A stretch of DNA of 64,000 nt, taken from assembly GCF_000158095.2 (NCBI RefSeq), contig NZ_CM011002.1, forward strand, positions 3,693,703-3,757,702, read 5' to 3'. The translations under genes and the position numbers were made by a program. Positions 29,198-37,212 of the stretch are shown piece by piece (position 1 is the first letter of the stretch; each line of letters starts with the position of its first letter). Below the pieces are notes generated by a model. That model did no database searches and had not been told where the DNA came from. It saw nothing but the letters and a program-made list of their open reading frames with translations. The DNA is from Roseibium alexandrii DFL-11 (lineage in GTDB: Bacteria > Pseudomonadota > Alphaproteobacteria > Rhizobiales > Stappiaceae).

Positions 29198-29902
29198 TTA
29201 GGCGGGCGCTGCTGCTGTTGACAGCTCGAACGGACTGGCGGTGCCCAGCGCCTCAAGGCGATTGACCTCAATGACGGCCTGCGTCCGGCTGGAAACACTC
29301 AATTTGCGCAAGATTTCAGACACATGCGCCTTAACCGTGGTTTCACCAACCGACAGTTCATAGGCAATCTGCTTGTTGAGAAGGCCATTGCAGATCATTT
29401 GCAACACACGGATTTGCTGAGGCGTCAGGCTGGACAGCCGTTCGATCATTTTGCGAGTGTCATCGTCAAGCGGGTCTTCCGCACCGTCCGCATAGGTTTC
29501 CGGCACATAAACTGCCCCGTTCATAACCTGCTGAATGGCATCGGCCAGCGTCGTCTTCTTCGAGGATTTCGGGATAAATCCAGCCGCTCCATAAGCCAAA
29601 ACTTGCGCAATGATCGGCGGATCCTCAGCCCCTGAGACAACAACCACCGGAAGGCGCGGATAATGGGTTCTCAAATGCAGCAGCCCGTCCATTCCCTTGA
29701 CCCCTGGCATCGATAGATCCAGGAGCGCCAGATCAAATCCGGCATCGTCCTGCAAGATCTGGTTCGCCTCATCAAGTGACGCTGCATCGAGCGTATCTGA
29801 GTTCGGATAGGCAAGCTCAACGGCGCTGTGCAACGCTTCGCGAAACAGCGGGTGATCATCGATGATCAGAAACTTGCTGGCGCTGCCGGTCTCCATGGAC
29901 AT
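29198..29902 (-). CDS. LuxR/NarL-type response regulator
   Basis: A 234-residue regulator. The receiver domain (1-125) has the acidic pair D15-D16 and phosphoacceptor D62 in LALLDLSMPG. The C-terminal HTH (155-220) reads LTPQQIRVLQMICNGLLNKQIAYELSVGETTVKAHVSEILRKL, close to AgmR/ErbR regulators of alcohol oxidation. It is convergent with the kinase gene, 22 bases apart. In pseudomonads, FIST, kinase and ErbR-type regulator genes also cluster. Likely targets are this locus or the nearby cox-like operon, by inference. Confidence 0.88.
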   Translation of the reverse strand: MSMETGSASKFLIIDDHPLFREALHSAVELAYPNSDTLDAASLDEANQILQDDAGFDLALLDLSMPGVKGMDGLLHLRTHYPRLPVVVVSGAEDPPIIAQVLAYGAAGFIPKSSKKTTLADAIQQVMNGAVYVPETYADGAEDPLDDDTRKMIERLSSLTPQQIRVLQMICNGLLNKQIAYELSVGETTVKAHVSEILRKLSVSSRTQAVIEVNRLEALGTASPFELSTAAAPA

Positions 29903-30061
29903 TGCTGCGGACCTCCCTTCCGCGTCTTGATATCTGCCGCTTCATGGCCAGTGTGCTTGTTATCCGGCCACGGTGCGAACAGACCACCAGTGTTTCGCGG
30001 TCCCTGTCCGAACTCAACTGTTCTTTAGATCAAGTACAAGAATCGTGACGAATGCGTTGGC

Positions 30062-31051
30062 CTATAGGTCGGCGACCTTGATCACCGTCGTACCGATTTT
30101 GGTACCAGCCTCCACAAAGGCGTGGGCTTCGGCAGTCTGGTCCAGCGAGAACGTACGGGCAACCGGATGCTGCAATTCGTTGTTGGTCAGCCAGCCGGTA
30201 ATATCCACAACAGCAGCGGTTCGCGCGGCTTCGGGCAGCACATAGACCAGTACCATCCGCAAGGTCTGCCCGGCAAACATCATTGGGTAAAACGGAAGTT
30301 TCGGTTCCGGGTCCGCCATGGAGCCATAGGCAGCAACCGTTCCGTTCTGCGCCAGCACCTTTTGTGTGACGGAGAGATTGCCTCCGAACTCCACCTCGAC
30401 GATCCGGTCCACACCCTTTCCATCCGTTGCGTCCAATATGGCTGCGGCAACATCCTCGGTCCGATAGTTCAAAACGACATCCGCGCCCATCTTCCGCGCA
30501 TGCTCAGCCTTTTCCTCCGAGCTGACGGTGGTGAACACCCGGGCACCGCGCAGCTTGGCCATCTGGATGGCATAGGACCCCACAGTACCCGCGCCGCCGG
30601 TCACCAAAATATCCTGACCATCAATCGACCCGTCGGCAAAGAGGCATCGGTGCGCGGTCATCGCAGGAATGCCGAGACAAGCGCCCGCCTCGAAACTTGC
30701 CTCCGTTGGCAGGTAGACGGCCTGCTCCTCATGCAGGGCGACGAGAGTTGCGTTCGATCCATGTGGCCGTTTCCAAGCCGCATTCCAAAGCCAGACCCGC
30801 TCGCCGATACGCTCCTCATTCACACCCTCACCAACGGCCACGATCCGGCCGGCACCATCGCTGTGCGGGATGATGCGCTCAAATGCCATCGGCCCGCGCG
30901 CGCCCGCCCGGGACTTCACATCCGAAGGGTTAGGAGCCGAGGTTGCCACCTGCACCAGAACTTCGCCTGGAGCCGGTTTGGGATCGTCCAGATCTCCAAC
31001 AATAATCACCTCGGAGGCCGGTCCATTTTTTTCGTAGTACGCGGCTTTCAT
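30062..31051 (-). CDS. NADPH:quinone oxidoreductase-like MDR protein
   Basis: A 329-residue medium-chain reductase starting MKAAYYEKNGPASEV. A longer frame exists but crosses non-protein-like sequence. It has the N-terminal GroES-like fold, the nucleotide-binding VTGGAGTVGSYAIQMAKLRGARV near 145-167, and no obvious zinc-binding cysteines, so it fits the quinone oxidoreductase branch. It would reduce quinones or enones with NADPH. It lies 131 bases downstream of the CdhR-like regulator gene on the same strand; no functional link is evident. Confidence 0.82.
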   Translation of the reverse strand: MKAAYYEKNGPASEVIIVGDLDDPKPAPGEVLVQVATSAPNPSDVKSRAGARGPMAFERIIPHSDGAGRIVAVGEGVNEERIGERVWLWNAAWKRPHGSNATLVALHEEQAVYLPTEASFEAGACLGIPAMTAHRCLFADGSIDGQDILVTGGAGTVGSYAIQMAKLRGARVFTTVSSEEKAEHARKMGADVVLNYRTEDVAAAILDATDGKGVDRIVEVEFGGNLSVTQKVLAQNGTVAAYGSMADPEPKLPFYPMMFAGQTLRMVLVYVLPEAARTAAVVDITGWLTNNELQHPVARTFSLDQTAEAHAFVEAGTKIGTTVIKVADL

Positions 31052-31182
31052 GTCTTTGTTCCTGCTCTTGGTTTCAGCGGGTGGCCGGTTTGTGGGTCTT
31101 TGAGCATTTATATGGTGTGCGAATAGGACTGAGCCCGAAAATAAATTTGTTTCCCCGCCATATTGTCTCATTGCTGCACCCA

Positions 31183-32136
31183 TCAGCGCTCCTGCCTCGG
31201 AGGAGATCCGAATTCAAGCCGGTAGGCGCGCGTCATGGCGCTGGCGTTTTGGTATCCGCAGCGCACGGCGATCTCCGCGATGGTCAGATCCGTCGACTGA
31301 ACCAGACGCCGCGCTTCCCTAAGCCGGATTGATTTATAAACCGCCAGCGGCGTCATCCCGAACTCGGACCGAAAGCGTGTTTCGAGTAAACGCTGATCAA
31401 CCTTGAGCCTTCCTGCAACGGTGGGAATGGCAAGGGGAGTTTCGATATTCCGCCGCATCAAGGCGGTTGCTTCGCGCATGAGGCCATCACCGGAACGCAC
31501 CGGCAACAAGTCCGGACGCTCACCGGCGCTGCCATGCATGAACAGGGCAGCCACCTCCAGCGCAAAGAGAGGGCTGTGGTCTTTCTTGATAATCTCCAGC
31601 ATCAACTCGAATGTCGTAGATGCCCCGCCACAAGTGGCAATCCGGTTTTCCAGCACAAACCGGTCTTCAACGACATCCACCTCAGGAAAGGTTTCGGAAA
31701 AACCTGCAAACTCGTCCCAGTGAATAGTGACCCGAGCATCCTCCAGGACGCCGGCGGCCGCGAGCATCCATGCACCCGTGTCGAGACCTCCAAGCAGCTT
31801 GAACCGCGCCCGTGCAGCCCGGAGGATCTGATGCAGCTTTGGCGTTGAAAATGCCTTGAAGCCGTAGCTCGGCATAACAAACAGGTAGTCGCCGCCCGGC
31901 GGCGCCTGCTGCCACTTGAGCGTTTCCACTGGCAGGCCGCTGGACGACGTTACCGTGCCGCCCTCAACGCTGACATGCTGCCAGGAATAGAGCTCTTTGC
32001 GCGCGATGGTGTTGGCGGCCCGGAACGGCTCGACAGCGTTGGCCAGACAATGGTTGGAAAAGTTGTCGAACAGCAGCACACAGATTGACCGAACCTGCGA
32101 AACCTTCTCATCTTTGGTTTTTATCAAAATCTGCAC
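31183..32136 (-). CDS. GlxA-family AraC-type regulator, CdhR-like
   Basis: A 317-residue protein with a DJ-1/PfpI-like domain (about 15-190; LLGGLDTGAWMLAAAGVL) and a C-terminal AraC HTH pair (about 215-313; IPTVAGRLKVDQRLLETRF and LTIAEIAVRCGYQNASAMTRAYR). The start is a GTG; no nearby ATG fits. GlxA-family members such as CdhR activate carnitine dehydrogenase genes. This gene is divergent from the butyrobetaine/carnitine operon, 79 bases away, so activation of that operon by carnitine or a related compound is likely. Confidence 0.87.
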   Translation of the reverse strand: MQILIKTKDEKVSQVRSICVLLFDNFSNHCLANAVEPFRAANTIARKELYSWQHVSVEGGTVTSSSGLPVETLKWQQAPPGGDYLFVMPSYGFKAFSTPKLHQILRAARARFKLLGGLDTGAWMLAAAGVLEDARVTIHWDEFAGFSETFPEVDVVEDRFVLENRIATCGGASTTFELMLEIIKKDHSPLFALEVAALFMHGSAGERPDLLPVRSGDGLMREATALMRRNIETPLAIPTVAGRLKVDQRLLETRFRSEFGMTPLAVYKSIRLREARRLVQSTDLTIAEIAVRCGYQNASAMTRAYRLEFGSPPRQER

Positions 32137-32215
32137 GATATCTTACCAAAACTGCACAGACGATCAGCTTTCTTTCTCTCACTCTCGATCAATCAAATCA
32201 AGAGAGGCGCTGGCG

Positions 32216-33376
32216 ATGCATTTTGGCCTGACCGACGAACAAGAGATGATCGTGTCCACCGTACGGTCTTTCGTTGAAAATGAAATCTACCCACACGAGG
32301 AGATGGTGGAGAAGACCGGTCAGGTGCCCCATGAGCTTGGGGAAGAACTCAAGCAAAAATGTATCGACCTCGGGTTTTATGCCTGCAATTTCCCGGAAAG
32401 CGTCGGCGGCGCGGGTCTTGGCCACCTCGATTTCACGCTTGTCGAGCGCGAGCTTGGCCGCGGGTCCATGGCGCTCAACCATTTCTTCGGCCGACCGCAG
32501 AACATCCTGATGGCCTGTGAAGGCGAGCAAAAGGAAAAATACCTGCTCCCGGCTGTGCGCGGCGAGAAAATGGACGCTTTGGCCATGACCGAACCGGACG
32601 CTGGGTCCGACGTGCGGGGCATGAAATGCCAGGCGGTCCGCGATGGCGGGGATTGGGTGATCAACGGGTCCAAGCACTTCATTTCCGGGGCCGAGCATGC
32701 CGATTTCTTTATCGTCTTCGTGGCCACCGGCGTGGACGAAACGCCAAAAGGACCGAAAAAACGGATCACCTGTTTTTTGGTGGATCGCGGCACGCCTGGT
32801 TTCGAAGTACGCGACGGCTACAACTCCGTCAGCCACAAAGGCTACAAGAATTATATTCTGTACTTCGACCAATGCCGTTTGCCGAATGCGCAGGTGCTGG
32901 GTGAAGTCGACGGCGGCTTTGAGGTCATGAACGAATGGCTCTATGCCACGCGCCTGACCGTTGCGGCCATGAGCGTTGGCCGCGCACGCCGCTGCTTCGA
33001 CTATGCGGTGAACTATGCTGCCGAACGCAAGCAATTCGGCCAATCCATCGCCAAATTCCAGGGTATCAGCTTCCAGGTTGCCGACATGATCACGGAGATC
33101 GACGCGGCGGACTGGCTGACGCTTGCCGGGGCATGGCGTCTCGACCAAAGCCTGCCCGCCAATCGGGAAATCGCAAGCGCCAAGGTTTATGCGACCGAAA
33201 TGCTGGCGCGCGTGACCGACACCACCTTGCAGATCTTCGGCGGCATGGGCCTGATGGATGATTTCCCGATCGAACGCTTCTGGCGCGATGCGCGGGTTGA
33301 GCGCATTTGGGACGGCACCAGCGAGATCCAGCGGCACATCATCAGCCGGGACATTTTCCGTCCGCTGGGAGCATAA
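32216..33376 (+). CDS. Acyl-CoA dehydrogenase, probably gamma-butyrobetainyl-CoA dehydrogenase
   Basis: A 386-residue enzyme starting MHFGLTDEQEMIV after a GAGAGG ribosome site; 73 upstream in-frame residues overlap the divergent regulator and are rejected. It shows ALAMTEPDAGSD, WVINGSKHFISGA and the C-terminal FGGMGLMDD. The usual catalytic YEGTSE reads WDGTSEIQ, so an aspartate (D366) replaces the common glutamate. As first gene of a carnitine operon it would form crotonobetainyl-CoA from butyrobetainyl-CoA. The substrate is inferred from neighbours. Confidence 0.85.
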   Translation: MHFGLTDEQEMIVSTVRSFVENEIYPHEEMVEKTGQVPHELGEELKQKCIDLGFYACNFPESVGGAGLGHLDFTLVERELGRGSMALNHFFGRPQNILMACEGEQKEKYLLPAVRGEKMDALAMTEPDAGSDVRGMKCQAVRDGGDWVINGSKHFISGAEHADFFIVFVATGVDETPKGPKKRITCFLVDRGTPGFEVRDGYNSVSHKGYKNYILYFDQCRLPNAQVLGEVDGGFEVMNEWLYATRLTVAAMSVGRARRCFDYAVNYAAERKQFGQSIAKFQGISFQVADMITEIDAADWLTLAGAWRLDQSLPANREIASAKVYATEMLARVTDTTLQIFGGMGLMDDFPIERFWRDARVERIWDGTSEIQRHIISRDIFRPLGA

Positions 33377-33378
33377 GG

Positions 33379-35412
33379 ATGCGGTCCTTGAACCGGCTGC
33401 TGAACCCGCGCTCGATTGCGGTTGTGGGCGGGGGCACCTGGTGCGAAAGCGTCCTCAAGCAGTGCCACGCCTTTGGCTACACGGGCCAATTGACGGCCGT
33501 TCATCCAAAACGCAGCGAGATCGCAGGTTTTCCGGCGGTCTTGTCCCTTGACCAGTTGAACGAAGCACCGGACGCGATTTTCGTCGGCGTCAACCGGCAT
33601 GCGACCATCGAAGTGATCCGTCAGGCAGCGCAATTGGGCGCAGGCGGTGCAGTTTGTTTTGCGTCCGGCTTCCGGGAAGCTGCGGCAGAACTGGAAGATG
33701 GCGTTGGCCTCCAGGAAGAGCTGGTGGCCGCCGCCGGTGACATGCCGATCCTCGGACCCAATTGCTACGGGTTCATCAACGCGCTGGAAACCGCGTCGCT
33801 CTGGCCGGATCAGCACGGTTTAGCGAAGGTTTCCAACGGCGTTGCCATTATCTCGCAGAGTTCCAACATTGCCCTGAACCTCACCATGCAGGCGCGGGGC
33901 CTGCCAATTGCCTACATCATGACAGTGGGCAATCAGGCGCAGTCGGGATTATCTCACATCGGCGAGGCTTTGCTTGATGATGACCGGGTCACAGCGATCG
34001 GTCTTCATATCGAGGGGATCGACGATCTCCCGTCCTTTGAAGCCTTCGCGAGAAAGGCCTGGGCCTGCGGAAAACCGGTCGTGGCGCTGAAGACCGGCCG
34101 TTCCGATCAGGCTCAGGCTGCCACGATCTCGCATACGGCCTCCATTGCCGGCTCGTCCGCAGGCGCGACGGCCCTGTTTGACCGGCTCGGCATTGCTGAG
34201 GTCCGGTCTCTTCCGGTGCTTCTGGAAACGCTCAAACTGATGCACGTCCATGGACCGCTTACATCTGAGCGGATCGCATCGCTCTCCTGTTCCGGCGGCG
34301 AAGCCAGTCTCATGGCGGATCTCGGGCTGACCCATGATGTTATTTTTCCAGACCTCACCCAAACCCAGTCAGACGGACTGAGAGAAGCGCTCGGCCCCAA
34401 AGTCGCCCTCGCCAACCCGCTCGACTATCACACCTATATCTGGGGTGACTCGGATGCGATGACGGCCACTTTTGCCGCCATGATGACCGGAGATCTGGCG
34501 CTTGGCCTCATAGTCCTCGATTTCCCAAGGGAAGACCGCTGCGATGGCGCTGAGTGGGAAAAGGTGATCGGCTCCATCGAAGCGGCTGCCAACCTGTCGA
34601 ACAAGCCGATGGGCATTGTCAGCTCTTTGGTCGAAGCCCTGCCGGAATCCATTGCAGCAAACCTCATCGACCGTGGCTTAGTTCCCTTTTCAGGCATGGA
34701 AGAGGCCCTTGCAGCCATCGCAGCCGCGTCAAATATGGCACCCCCTCCAGCTGACAACGTCTTCACCTCACCACCTTTGACGAGCCCTGAAACCCTGAGC
34801 GAACACCAAGCCAAGCAACAGCTTGGAGCCTTCGGGATTCGGGTACCCAAAAGCGGCACCGCAGCCTCCCCGGAGAAGGCGGCAGAAGTGGCTGAAAGCG
34901 TTGGCTTTCCAGTCGTTTTAAAAGGGCAGGGAATTGCGCACAAAAGCGAAGCCGGGGCGGTTATACTCAATCTCAATTCGCGGGAAGATGTTGAGGTGGC
35001 CGCGGGCAAAATGCCTGTCGGTACCTTTCTCGTGGAGGAGATGGTCACCGGCGCGCAGGCAGAGCTCCTGATCGGCATCGTGAAGGACCCTGGGCATGGC
35101 CATGTTCTCACCATCGCTGCCGGCGGCGTTTTTACCGAACTCCTGCAAGACGGCGTGTCTCTCACCATTCCCGCCAACCGCCGAGAGATTGAAGAAGCCC
35201 TCGAACACCTGAAAATCTCAAAAGTACTCGCCGGCTACCGGGGCCGGCCTGCTTGCGACCTTCCCAAGGTTCTCGATACGATCATGGCTCTCCAAGACTA
35301 CGTTCAATCCGGAACGGTCGAAGAGGCCGAGATAAATCCCCTCCTTTGCGGCCAGGATTTTGCGATTGCGGCCGATGCCCTCATCAGATGCGGACAAAAT
35401 CATGACGGATAA
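33379..35412 (+). CDS. NDP-forming acyl-CoA ligase, acetyl-CoA synthetase (ADP-forming) family
   Basis: A 677-residue protein. The N-terminal half is a CoA-binding plus succinyl-CoA-ligase fold (NPRSIAVVGGG, GPNCYGF, the phosphohistidine-type loop KTGRSDQAQAATISHTASIAG). From about residue 465 comes an ATP-grasp domain (LSEHQAKQQLGAFGI, PVVLKGQGIAHKSEAG). The start at 33379 is two bases after the preceding stop. It would join CoA to butyrobetaine or carnitine with ADP and phosphate release. In enteric bacteria the equivalent CaiC is an AMP-forming enzyme of another family, so this is a non-homologous solution if the role is right. Confidence 0.82.
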   Translation: MRSLNRLLNPRSIAVVGGGTWCESVLKQCHAFGYTGQLTAVHPKRSEIAGFPAVLSLDQLNEAPDAIFVGVNRHATIEVIRQAAQLGAGGAVCFASGFREAAAELEDGVGLQEELVAAAGDMPILGPNCYGFINALETASLWPDQHGLAKVSNGVAIISQSSNIALNLTMQARGLPIAYIMTVGNQAQSGLSHIGEALLDDDRVTAIGLHIEGIDDLPSFEAFARKAWACGKPVVALKTGRSDQAQAATISHTASIAGSSAGATALFDRLGIAEVRSLPVLLETLKLMHVHGPLTSERIASLSCSGGEASLMADLGLTHDVIFPDLTQTQSDGLREALGPKVALANPLDYHTYIWGDSDAMTATFAAMMTGDLALGLIVLDFPREDRCDGAEWEKVIGSIEAAANLSNKPMGIVSSLVEALPESIAANLIDRGLVPFSGMEEALAAIAAASNMAPPPADNVFTSPPLTSPETLSEHQAKQQLGAFGIRVPKSGTAASPEKAAEVAESVGFPVVLKGQGIAHKSEAGAVILNLNSREDVEVAAGKMPVGTFLVEEMVTGAQAELLIGIVKDPGHGHVLTIAAGGVFTELLQDGVSLTIPANRREIEEALEHLKISKVLAGYRGRPACDLPKVLDTIMALQDYVQSGTVEEAEINPLLCGQDFAIAADALIRCGQNHDG

Positions 35413-36187
35413 CCCAATCAAGACAAGCGTCACCGGCCATATTCTGGAGGTCACGCTCGACCGTCCGAAGGCCAATGCCATCGATCTCAAGACAAGCCGG
35501 ATCATGGGAGACATCTTCACTGACTTTCGCGACAACCCGGATCTGCGGGTGGTGATTGTCACCGGCGCCGGCGAGAAGTTCTTCTGCCCTGGCTGGGACT
35601 TGAAGGCTGCCGCCGGCGGTGATGCGGTCGATGGTGATTACGGCAAAGGCGGCTTTGGCGGATTGCAGGAATTGCGCGGCCTCAACAAGCCGGTGATCGC
35701 GGCCGTAAACGGCATTTGCTGCGGCGGCGGACTGGAGCTCGCCCTGTCTGCCGACATTATTCTGGCTGCCGATCACGCGACATTTGCCCTTCCGGAAATC
35801 CGCTCCGGTACGGTTGCCGATGCGGCCAGCATCAAACTGCCCAAGCGCATCCCGTATCATATTGCCATGGAAATGCTCCTGACAGGCCGCTGGATCGAAG
35901 TCGAGGAAGCCGCCCGCTGGGGTCTCGTCAACCACGTCCTTCCGGCTGCTGACTTGATGAGCGAGGCTCGGAAGATGGCCGAGTTGCTCGCCTCAGGCCC
36001 ACCGCTTGTCTACGCCGCGATCAAGGAAGTCGTTCGTGAAGCGGAAGACATGAAATTCCAGGATGCCATGAACCGCATCACCAAGAGCCAGTTCGAAACC
36101 GTCGAACGGCTCTATCGATCGGAAGATCAACTTGAGGGCGCGCGTGCCTTTGCAGAAAAACGCGATCCGGTCTGGAAGGGCCGCTAG
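35402..36187 (+). CDS. Enoyl-CoA hydratase, CaiD-like crotonobetainyl-CoA hydratase
   Basis: A 261-residue crotonase starting MTDNPIKTSVTGHILEVTLD; the start lies inside the ligase gene, an 11-base overlap. It has KFFCPGWDLKAA, the oxyanion segment NGICCGGGLELALSADIILA and LPEIRSGTVADAASIKLPK, similar in layout to CaiD. It would hydrate crotonobetainyl-CoA to carnitinyl-CoA. The stop codon TAG forms the first bases of a hairpin. Function is inferred from family and the neighbouring carnitine genes. Confidence 0.85.
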   Translation: MTDNPIKTSVTGHILEVTLDRPKANAIDLKTSRIMGDIFTDFRDNPDLRVVIVTGAGEKFFCPGWDLKAAAGGDAVDGDYGKGGFGGLQELRGLNKPVIAAVNGICCGGGLELALSADIILAADHATFALPEIRSGTVADAASIKLPKRIPYHIAMEMLLTGRWIEVEEAARWGLVNHVLPAADLMSEARKMAELLASGPPLVYAAIKEVVREAEDMKFQDAMNRITKSQFETVERLYRSEDQLEGARAFAEKRDPVWKGR

Positions 36188-36230
36188 AGCATCGTGCGCT
36201 CAGGAAAACGCACAAAGATGCTCTATCACT
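36185..36230 (+). repeat. Hairpin of the TAGAGCATC repeat type after the hydratase gene
   Basis: TAGAGCATC (36185-36193) pairs with GATGCTCTA (36217-36225), and GTGCG (36194-36198) with CGCAC (36209-36213), leaving a three-base bulge. Elements with these ends are common between genes in Hyphomicrobiales. It includes the hydratase stop codon and divides the operon into an upper CoA part and a lower carnitine part. It may act as a partial terminator or stabiliser. Confidence 0.65.
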
Positions 36231-36300
36231 TTAAAAACGATCAGCTTTTGGCCGTTCTCCCTAGTCCGGTTGAACGCCCGCTGATCCGGAGGAAAAATTC

Positions 36301-37212
36301 ATGCCACTTCAAATGAACCGGGACGTTTTCATCACCTGCGCTGTCACCGGATCGGGCTCCACGCAGGACAAGTCTCCCCATGTTCCACGCAGCCCGAAGG
36401 AAATCGCGGACAGTGCGATCGACGCGGCCAGGGCGGGTGCTGCAGTCGTTCATTGCCATGTCCGCGATCCGGAGACCGGTGTCCCGTCCCGCCGTCTGGA
36501 CCTCTACCGTGAAGTCACGGACCGCATTCGCTCGGCCGACGTTGACGTGGTCCTCAATCTGACCGCCGGAATGGGCGGCGATATAGTTTTTGGCTCTACA
36601 GAAGCCCCCTTGCCCGTCAATGCAGCCGGAACGGACATGATTGGTGCAACAGAACGTATGGCACACATCGCCGAGTGCCTTCCGGAAATCTGCACCCTTG
36701 ACTGCGGCACCATGAATTTTGCTGAAGCCGATTATGTCATGACCAACACTCCGGGCATGCTCCGGGCCATGGGCGGCATGATGACGGAGCTTGGCGTTAA
36801 GCCGGAGATCGAAGCCTTTGACACCGGGCATCTCTGGTTTGCCAAACAGCTGGTTGAAGAAGGCACATTGACATACCCGGCCCTCGTTCAGCTGTGCATG
36901 GGCGTTCCCTGGGGCGCGCCGAACGATCTCAACACCTTCATGGCCATGGTGAATGCGGTCCCGCAAGACTGGACCTGGTCGGCCTTCAGCCTTGGCCGCG
37001 ATCAAATGCCGTATGTCGCAGCTTCCGTTCTGGCAGGTGGCAATGTCCGGGTTGGCCTGGAAGACAATCTCTTCCTGGAAAAGGGCGTGCTGGCCACCAA
37101 TGCCCAGCTTGTCGAAAAAGCGGCCGGCGTCATTGAAGGCATGGGAGCCCGTATTGCCGGACCAGTCGCCGTTCGACAAACACTGGGTCTGACCAGGAGG
37201 GCTCCAAAATGA
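36301..37212 (+). CDS. BKACE-family beta-keto acid cleavage enzyme, probably 3-dehydrocarnitine cleavage
   Basis: A 303-residue TIM-barrel enzyme of the BKACE (DUF849) family. VHCHVRDPETG (50-60) holds the zinc-binding histidines 51 and 53, and the start is preceded by GGAGG (CCGGAGGAAAAATTC). Family members condense a beta-keto acid with acetyl-CoA and split the product. Dehydrocarnitine cleavage to betainyl-CoA and acetoacetate is known for the carnitine branch. The next gene, overlapping by four bases, encodes the carnitine dehydrogenase-thioesterase that would supply the substrate and hydrolyse the product. Confidence 0.88.
   Translation: MPLQMNRDVFITCAVTGSGSTQDKSPHVPRSPKEIADSAIDAARAGAAVVHCHVRDPETGVPSRRLDLYREVTDRIRSADVDVVLNLTAGMGGDIVFGSTEAPLPVNAAGTDMIGATERMAHIAECLPEICTLDCGTMNFAEADYVMTNTPGMLRAMGGMMTELGVKPEIEAFDTGHLWFAKQLVEEGTLTYPALVQLCMGVPWGAPNDLNTFMAMVNAVPQDWTWSAFSLGRDQMPYVAASVLAGGNVRVGLEDNLFLEKGVLATNAQLVEKAAGVIEGMGARIAGPVAVRQTLGLTRRAPK

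Noticed and set aside
32198..33337. Long minus-strand open frame of 379 residues opposite the acyl-CoA dehydrogenase gene
   Set aside because: It is antiparallel to a gene with clear motifs, has a composition typical of shadow frames and no family resemblance.
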